A stretch of DNA of 64,000 nt from Brachionus plicatilis (taxonomy: Eukaryota > Rotifera > Eurotatoria > Ploima > Brachionidae): NCBI GenBank assembly GCA_010279815.1, contig QEOQ01000041.1, forward strand, positions 499,048 through 563,047, given 5' to 3'. The notes below the pieces were generated by a model. It saw only the letters and a program-made list of their open reading frames with translations. It made no database searches and was not told the DNA's origin. The number at the start of each line of letters is the position of its first letter. The first letter of the stretch is position 1. Position numbers and translations under genes: made by a program. This document shows positions 58,336 through 64,000 of this stretch, piece after piece.

Positions 58336-59320
58336 TTAATATTCTGGTTCTGGATCGAATTCTTCTTTAAGTCGTTTTAATTCTTTTAGGAATTCATTGA
58401 AAAAAGTAAGACTGTAAATAACTCTATCTGGTGCATATTTAATAAAATTTTCGAGTCTTTTAATTGAGGTATCAAAATTATTAATTTCATACAAATTTTC
58501 GATGTCCCAAGAACTGTACTTAATAATTTGAAAGTAACAAAATTTTTTATGATTTTGCATATCCAAAGGGTAAAACCGTATTCTGGGGGTTGTGATAATG
58601 TTGCTTTTATCTTAATTATTACGTTGAACTAGCTTATTTTGTGATAATTGGTATTTTAAGCAAAAGTCTACAAAATTATAAATTGTGTCCAAATTAATTG
58701 TTAATTTTTTTCTTTCAGCAAAATAATCTAGCATCGATTTTTTGACGATTAATTGTTCTTTATCACTAATTTTGCTTAATTGTATTTGTCTTGAGTTTAT
58801 ATCAAGTATTTGAGTGACATATTGGAATGAACTTTGACAAAGTGGGCCACTCATTAATAGTCGACAAACTTCACATTGGCCTATATCCCGTTGACCACAT
58901 GAAGTTTTCAACATTAAAGACCTTAGTTTTGTTCTTGGATCATCTTCTTCGTTAGATTGGCCATAAATTGTCCTAAGTGTATCCATGTACGTCTGACTTG
59001 ATTTCTCTGGCTTAGCAGCATATTTAACCATATAACGTATCGCTGCATTTTTGTCAATTATAATTTGCATGTCCGTGTTGCCCCTCCAATGGTGACAACA
59101 AAGGATATTATGCACATTCATATTAGAATCATTCCTTTTGAGTTTTATTTCAGCAATAATTGTATTTTCGGTTTCTTTGAAAACTATTTCGGTTTTATCT
59201 TGTAATTGAATTGGAAATTCAAATCGGCATTCTTTACCTTTTTTAGATTTACAATATCCATCTGGCCTACATACATGTCGTTGAACGAAATTAGCAAGGT
59301 TTTCATAATCTTTATCATTT
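58336..59320 (-). pseudogene. Helitron Rep, C-terminal part with the two-tyrosine motif
   Basis: One frame runs from about 59320 (NLANFVQRHVCRPDGYC) through HNILCCHHWRGNTDMQ to AIRYMVKYAAKPEKS, where the Y-x3-Y pair matches the catalytic tyrosines of Helitron Rep. Then come CEVCRLLMSGPL and a linker leading to the helicase. It is interrupted by TAA at 58612 and TAA at 58336, both in the same frame as the helicase. The upstream HUH part is in another frame, shifted near 59.32 kb. Confidence 0.8.
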
Positions 59321-59962
59321 CTTTCGGATCAATTTCAAGAAAATTTAATGAACTTGAGTGAATTTCAGATTGTCCATCATATATTAGAGTCGAACGTGAA
59401 TTCATAGCGGAGAGAAGAGTTTCGGCATATGTAATTACTTTAGTTTCACTTGCCTTCCCTTCTTTGATTAAAGCTAAAAGTTCATTCTTCTTACTTTCAT
59501 CATATTTGTTAGAGTCTAGTTGTTTTTCAGCTAGTCTCCCGGCGTATACTTTTTTGGTAAGTTCGGTCAGACCAGGATCATTTTTAAATCTAGCGGCACC
59601 ATGCGAATGAATAGATGATCTTGCTTGCCATTCATAACGGTGTCATCGCCTTTCACAATCTAATATTCCGTCAAAAACGACCTTTAAAAACTCATTTAGT
59701 CTGATCCTGAAATACCAATCAACCAAGTGTGGGTTATTGACAACTTTTAAATAACGTGTCTTGGCTTCATTAGAAATACCCCTTGGCAATAAGCGGTGAA
59801 GATCTTCCCAGTGGTTGTCAGCATATGAGAAGGTAAAAAATACAGTTGCTGGCTTTTTTTGTTCAAATGTACTCTCTAATTCTATTCTTCTTTGGTACCA
59901 GTAAGCATTGCTTCCAGTAATATTTGCCGAGTATGGTGTCATTTTTCTTAGAAGTTGTTCGG
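59321..59962 (-). pseudogene. Helitron Rep, HUH nuclease part
   Basis: After the short intron the frame reads TPYSANITGSNAYWYQRR, ATVFFTFSYADNHWEDL and NPHLVDWYFRIRLNEFL, all typical of Helitron_like_N. It then meets TGA at 59643-59645 and continues in the same frame as HRYEWQARSSIHSHGA. The HSH of the last segment (59598-59612) is the metal-binding HUH motif of the rolling-circle nuclease. The TGA sits where relatives have an aromatic residue, so a TGG-to-TGA change is the simplest explanation. Confidence 0.83.
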
Positions 59963-60024
59963 CTAATTTTTTAAAATTAATTTTTATATATATATATATA
60001 TTTTAATATATTTTTTTAAATTAC
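59963..60024 (-). other. 62-base intron within the Helitron gene
   Basis: A GTAATT donor and TTAG acceptor flank an A/T-only stretch including (AT)n. Removing it joins two frames into an uninterrupted Helitron reading (GSAEQLLRKM). It could also be an (AT)n expansion inside a dead gene. Confidence 0.6.
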
Positions 60025-60587
60025 CAGAGCCATCGTTTAGCATTTTTTTTAATTCATTTATAGTCAAATTTGCGTCACCGGGGTTCTGTTTCAAGTAAAC
60101 TTTTGTTTGGTCAAGTAATTCGATCATACATCCAAAATTTAAATCGAGGGTGCTCTGCAAAGGGATAATAGTTGAATTTTGTTTTGGGGTTGACTGCTGC
60201 ATATTTCAATAAATGTTGAACTGCTAATGATTCAGACACCATCTCTTTGCGAGATTTTTTTGTTGGATCGCCGGATCCAAACGAAAATAGTTTTGGAAAC
60301 ACTAGTGAACATAAGCCATCGAATTCAAATTCGTTTATAGGGGCTGTTGATATGGTAGGCCAATTAAGCTTATGCTTAATCTTATCAAATTGTAAGACTT
60401 TTTCTTCTTCCGGTTGAATAAAAAAATGACTATCTGTATCATCTTCGAAATGATTCTGTACAATTTGGGGTCCAAGGTCTTGATTTAGTATTTCTTTTTC
60501 ATGTATATTTAGTTGTTCATCAGTTATTTCGTTAAAATAATTTGGTATTTGATCATTTGGTAGCAAATTGAGTTTTTCTTCATTGAG
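60025..60587 (-). pseudogene. Helitron Rep, N-terminal Helitron-like region
   Basis: Reads LLPNDQIPNYF, a long acidic stretch, FEFDGLCSLVFPKLFSFG and HPRFKFWMYDRI, then shifts frame near 60.12 kb into LLDQTKVYLKQNPGDANLT up to the donor at 60024. The order matches known Helitrons (lead-in, FP-x-LFP-like segment, QNPGD). The frame change needs one extra base or two fewer. Confidence 0.75.
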
Positions 60588-61532
60588 TTAAATCCCATAA
60601 GATCTCCAGGATGGGTTGTTTTTTATTAAGAAATCTAAAGCCATTGCTACGCGGTTTTTGTTTACTTTAAACTCTTTTGAATTGTTTTTGAAACCTTGTT
60701 TTTTAATAACCAATATAGGGAGTTCGTTTATCAGTCTAGGCAAAGCTGTAACAACTTTTGAAATGTACTGCTTAAAATTGATCACATATCCTTTGGTAAC
60801 TAGTTGACCACCAGTTAGACGATACACACTCATTACAGGCAAGATTGGTGAAATTAACATTTCCTCAATCATAGTTAAATTATATAAGCACTTTTTCACC
60901 TCATCGGTTAATAAGTGGTGATTAGGATTCATGTCATTGTGAGAAGTAAAATTGTTTTTATAAGAATGACATGTCTCACATTTTGCTAATTTTGTTGGCC
61001 AAAGTTCAGAACAATTAGTACAATAAAAAGTTTCATATTCTCTTACACTGGTATGAAACTTTTGAATTTCATCAAGTACCCATGGTTGTTTATGTAATGG
61101 ACCATACTTTAATGAGTTGAACTCTTTTAAATAAGTTTCCTTTGTAATACTACTACTGTCCTTGGGTGCAATATTTGTAATTGGTGGATTTAATGCGGAA
61201 TTTCGGTTCTTCGTAGTGTACTTGCATTTAAGGTTTCGAATAGATCTATGATCTGCAGCCCCACATTTACATTTAGGAATCGACAAAGTCGGATCTATAA
61301 AAATAGAATTCGATTGTGGTGTCATTTTTTCTGACGCGTTTAATTGTTTTGAATTAGTGTTAATTAATGTTGCGGAAACAAGTTGTTTTAAATTCCAATT
61401 AGTAGATATTAGTGACTGATTTTTTTTGTTTAATGGACATTTTAAGCTACTGGTGTAAAAATGATCAATATTTCCACATGTACATTTCTCTTTTCTTTGT
61501 CCATTTGATTTATTTAATCTCAAATTTTTCAT
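60588..61532 (-). pseudogene. Helitron N-terminal ORF: zinc knuckles and DUF6570-like domain
   Basis: 314 codons from an ATG. Two related Cys-rich repeats (CTCGNIDHFYTSSLKCP and CKCGAADHRSIRNLKC) resemble the C-x-C-G-x-x-x-H knuckles at the N-terminus of animal Helitron proteins. A CTNCSELWPTKLAKCETC zinc ribbon follows, then a DUF6570-like segment (MLISPILPVMSVYRL, GYVINFKQYISKV). It ends in a TAA that lies in frame with the next Rep segment, so it probably was one polyprotein. It has its own ATG and full length, so it could still be expressed alone. Confidence 0.75.
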
Positions 61533-62554
61533 TGACTAAAGTAAATTATTTAATAGATTTTAATTATACTCAATTTTAAATGTCTTATACTCAATTAGTA
61601 TGCTTTTAAATTTTTTTTTTTTGGGGGGGGGGTATGTCAGGCGTGTTTTAGATTAAGTAATAATATCTATCTTTTAGTAGTTAGAGTGTCTACCTTTTAG
61701 ATTTTAGTACTTATTCTATAATAAGGAATAAAAGAGGTTAAAGCTTTTAGATTTTTAGTTTTTTTTGTTTTAATTAATAATCGTACCGTAGATATCGGTG
61801 ATGCTGAGAGTGTTGATATTGATTTTGTAGAGATGTTTACTTGTTTTACATTATACGACGTGTTTAATTCAGGTGATGTTGTGATGTATTGGAAATGAAT
61901 GCTCGATTGAATGTATTGGCAGTCTGATGATTAAAAATAGTTCATTATTTTAATAAGTAGGCAATAAAGACTTTGAAGTGCTAATAAAGAAACATAAACG
62001 ATAAAATCAATCAATATTTTCATATAAATTTTTTAAAATCTTTAAATTTAAAATTATTGGCCGTGAGCCCTCTTAGTATTATATATTTATGGAAATTTTA
62101 ATTTTTAAGTCTGTATTTTTGATGAGGCGTAATTAAAAAAGTTACATCAGGTTTTGGTGAGGTTCCTAATTTAAATGGCGATTTAGATTGATGTTGACTG
62201 TCTTCAATTAGAGAATTCTGTTTACGTTTTGGTGTTTTTGAAATTGATTTTGACGAACTTGGCATGGACAATTTTGCATTGTTAAAGGTTTCATTAGAAT
62301 TCTTTTATTTTTGTTTAAAGATTCTTTTAGCTTTTTATTTTTCCTTTCAAAAGTTACCAATGACTTAAAAGACGAAGGTGTCGAATTGGAGGCTTCCTTT
62401 TAATTATAATTTAATAAGGAGTCAATTTTATTATATTATTTTGATGTGATTACTTTATCAAAAATAGGACTCTACATTGATTTACAAAATTTTTTTCAAT
62501 TTGTTTTCGGTTTATGATAATTTTATTTTTCTAAAGAAGAATATATTTAATATA
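61533..62554. other. Flank upstream of the Helitron ORFs, with a T12G10 tract
   Basis: Contains a T12-G10 homopolymer junction at 61611-61632. Two minus-strand frames may be coding: 62098-62265 (MPSSSKSISKTPKRK, 55 codons) and about 62290-62400 in another frame with a Lys/Leu heptad-like stretch (FERKNKKLKESLNKNKR). They may be pieces of one decayed element or host gene. Confidence 0.35.
62098..62265 (-). CDS. Short ORF of unknown function
   Basis: 55 codons from ATG to TAA. Ser/Lys/Pro-rich at the start (PSSSKSISKTPKRKQ), then SPKPDVTFLITPHQ. No family recognised. It overlaps the 5' flank where a Helitron leader would lie. Confidence 0.25.
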   Translation of the reverse strand: MPSSSKSISKTPKRKQNSLIEDSQHQSKSPFKLGTSPKPDVTFLITPHQKYRLKN

Positions 62555-63672
62555 CCGTAATGCCTTGCCCCCTAATACGGCATTTATTTTCAGAATTCTG
62601 GATTTTAATGCATGCATTTAACCCACTTTTTTTTCCAGATACGCTGCGACTAAAAATGCTGCAGTTAATGTCAAAATTTTGGTAAAAATGCCGCATTAAA
62701 TATGTAAAAAATAATAAAAATATATTTTTCTATTTTTTCTAAATTTGAAACACAAAAAATGTTCTTCGGACATAATGCATGCATGTAAAGTTAAAATTTT
62801 GAGTTTTAATGCTAGTTTATTAAATTCATTTTTAAAGCTTTTAAGTGTCCAATTTTTTTTTTATAATTTTTATAACTATTATCATAATTCTTACAATTAT
62901 ATTCAAAACTGCAGCATTCAAAATAAAAAAAAAGATCATGCTTAAAATATAATTCATATAATTGTTTTTAAAAACAAATAATTTTTATACGGAAAATTTT
63001 AGGCATCTTGAAGTTTAGGATCAAAAAGTAATTTTTTTTATAATTTTTGAATGGTTCTTGATTAAATCTCTCTGCAAAATTCTAAATAATGCAAAAAACA
63101 CGCTGAATATTAGAATAGGTTCTGCAAAAACTCTGCAATTAAATAGCGCATTGAATTAAATACTTTTTAATGACGTTCATTTTCCTGCAAAATTGCAGAG
63201 TTTTTGCAGAGCCTTATCTAATATTTAGCATTTTTTTTGCATTATTTAGCATTTTGCAGAGAGATTTAATCAAATACCATTCAAAAGTTATAAAAAAATT
63301 ACTTTTTCATCTGATTTTTTTGATCCTAAACTTCAAGATGCCAAATTTTATGCGATTTTTATAATAAAATACCGTTTTTTTATCAATTTAAATAAAATTT
63401 CGTGACGTATTAAAACTCTAAACTCAAAATTTTAACTTTACATGCATGCATTATGTCCGAAGAACATTTTTTGTGTTTCAAATTTAGAAAAAATAGAAAA
63501 ATATATTTTTATTATTTTTTACATATTTAATGCGGCATTTTTACCAAAATTTTGACATTAACTGCAGCATTTTTAGTCGCAGCGTATCTGGAAAAAAAAG
63601 TGGGTTAAATGCAGCATTAAAATCCAGTATTCTGGTTTAAAGTGCAATGCATTAGGGGGCAAGGCATTACGG
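62555..63672. mobile_element. 1.1-kb palindromic foldback element flanked by TA
   Basis: The left end CCGTAATGCCTTGCCCCC (62555) recurs inverted at the right end (to 63672), each bounded outside by TA. Similarity between the arms continues inward almost without a break, e.g. 62745-62808 against 63420-63490, 63010-63095 against 63245-63345, and 63119-63142 against 63189-63212, meeting near 63165. The arms are therefore about 550 bases each, diverged by scattered substitutions and small indels. There is no transposase ORF. A TA flank suits Tc1/mariner-type or other TA-duplicating elements mobilised in trans. Confidence 0.85.
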
Positions 63673-63754
63673 TAATAAATTTTATTACAAAAGGAAGTTG
63701 ATTATGTAGAAAATTAAGCAAAAGTATTAAAATTTAATTTTTTAAGAAAAAATT

Positions 63755-63976
63755 TTAATTGTTTAATGTTTTGGTACGTTTTCTGGTGGTGGATACATTT
63801 GGTTGAGTTTGATAGTGTGAACTAGTTTCAAGTTGGGTTAATGTTTGGTTTAGAATCAAGTCTTCTTCTTCATTGTGTATTTCTGAGTCCCAGTTTAGCA
63901 CGGCTTGTTTATGAAATGATTTCAAACTTTGACCAGATGTATCTATCCAAATTTGTTCAAATAATTCATCAGACAT
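63755..63976 (-). CDS. Hypothetical 73-residue ORF
   Basis: ATG-started (MSDELFEQIWIDTSGQ), acidic in the middle (NEEEDLILNQT), basic at the end (TTRKRTKT), stopping at TAA. Composition is less A+T-driven than random frames here, so it may be genuine, perhaps a first exon or a transposon accessory protein. No family recognised. Confidence 0.35.
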   Translation of the reverse strand: MSDELFEQIWIDTSGQSLKSFHKQAVLNWDSEIHNEEEDLILNQTLTQLETSSHYQTQPNVSTTRKRTKTLNN

Positions 63977-64000
63977 TTTTTATTTGTTAATAAATTTCTT

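Larger units (their letters stand above)
56535..61532 (-). mobile_element. Decayed Helitron (Rep-helicase) element
   Basis: The minus strand encodes, in order, an N-terminal Cys-rich and DUF6570-like region, the rolling-circle Rep nuclease and a Pif1-family helicase, the combination unique to Helitrons. The frame is interrupted by in-frame stops at 60588-60590 (TAA), 59643-59645 (TGA), 58612-58614 (TAA) and 58336-58338 (TAA), and by frame changes near 60.12 kb and 59.32 kb. A 62-base GT-AG intron (59963-60024) bridges another frame change. The 5' end of the element was not located and may extend past 61.5 kb. Confidence 0.85.

Noticed and set aside
58336..60590. A variant genetic code in which TAA and TGA are read through
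   Set aside because: Host genes in the window (FoxN TGA, TIR TGA, receptor TAA) end normally at these codons, and the Helitron also has frameshifts, so decay is simpler.
1..64000. CRISPR arrays, prokaryotic operons, plasmid or phage features
   Set aside because: Introns, animal genes and base composition show eukaryotic nuclear DNA, and no regularly spaced direct repeats were seen.

Overview
The window is very AT-rich eukaryotic DNA with GT-AG introns, some as short as about 50 bases, and animal-specific genes. FoxN1/4 and a perlecan (basement-membrane proteoglycan) show that it comes from a bilaterian animal. The strong A+T bias, a lone TIR gene, an intronless LRR-7TM receptor and an old Helitron would fit a small invertebrate such as a monogonont rotifer. 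That assignment is inference, not something the sequence proves.

Layout. 1-7.5 kb is non-coding DNA upstream of a five-exon FoxN1/4 forkhead gene (7545-9821, +). 9.8-12.4 kb is intergenic. 12395-13296 (-) is a two-exon TIR-domain protein. 14550-42549 (-) is one giant gene that I could chain through 33 exons. It encodes a perlecan-like protein of about 5,000 residues: signal peptide, acidic region, LDLa, three Ig, three LDLa, Ig, laminin-EGF/laminin-IV, about 36 further Ig domains, one laminin-G domain and a terminal EGF-like fragment. Nearly all its introns are phase 1 and fall just after the first cysteine of an Ig domain. The chain closes everywhere except at one A9 run (21463-21471), where a single surplus base breaks the frame.

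42.6-64 kb is mostly non-coding and repeat-rich. It holds a non-autonomous repeat (47150-47363) with a longer relative at 55983-56533, a GC-richer SINE-like insertion (48425-48680), an intronless LRR-7TM receptor gene (49350-51659, -), a CCHC zinc-knuckle fragment (52.5 kb), a foldback element (54.37-55.32 kb), a decayed Helitron coding for Rep and helicase (about 56.5-61.5 kb, -), short unassigned ORFs, and a near-complete 1.1-kb palindrome with TA-flanked ends (62555-63672).

The host genes are not functionally linked: a transcription factor, a TIR protein, an extracellular-matrix scaffold and a receptor. The most unusual items are the enlarged, possibly frameshifted perlecan with a built-in early stop after one donor site, the 1.1-kb palindrome, and the Helitron whose frame is interrupted by nonsense codons and an exact 54-bp tandem duplication in its helicase.
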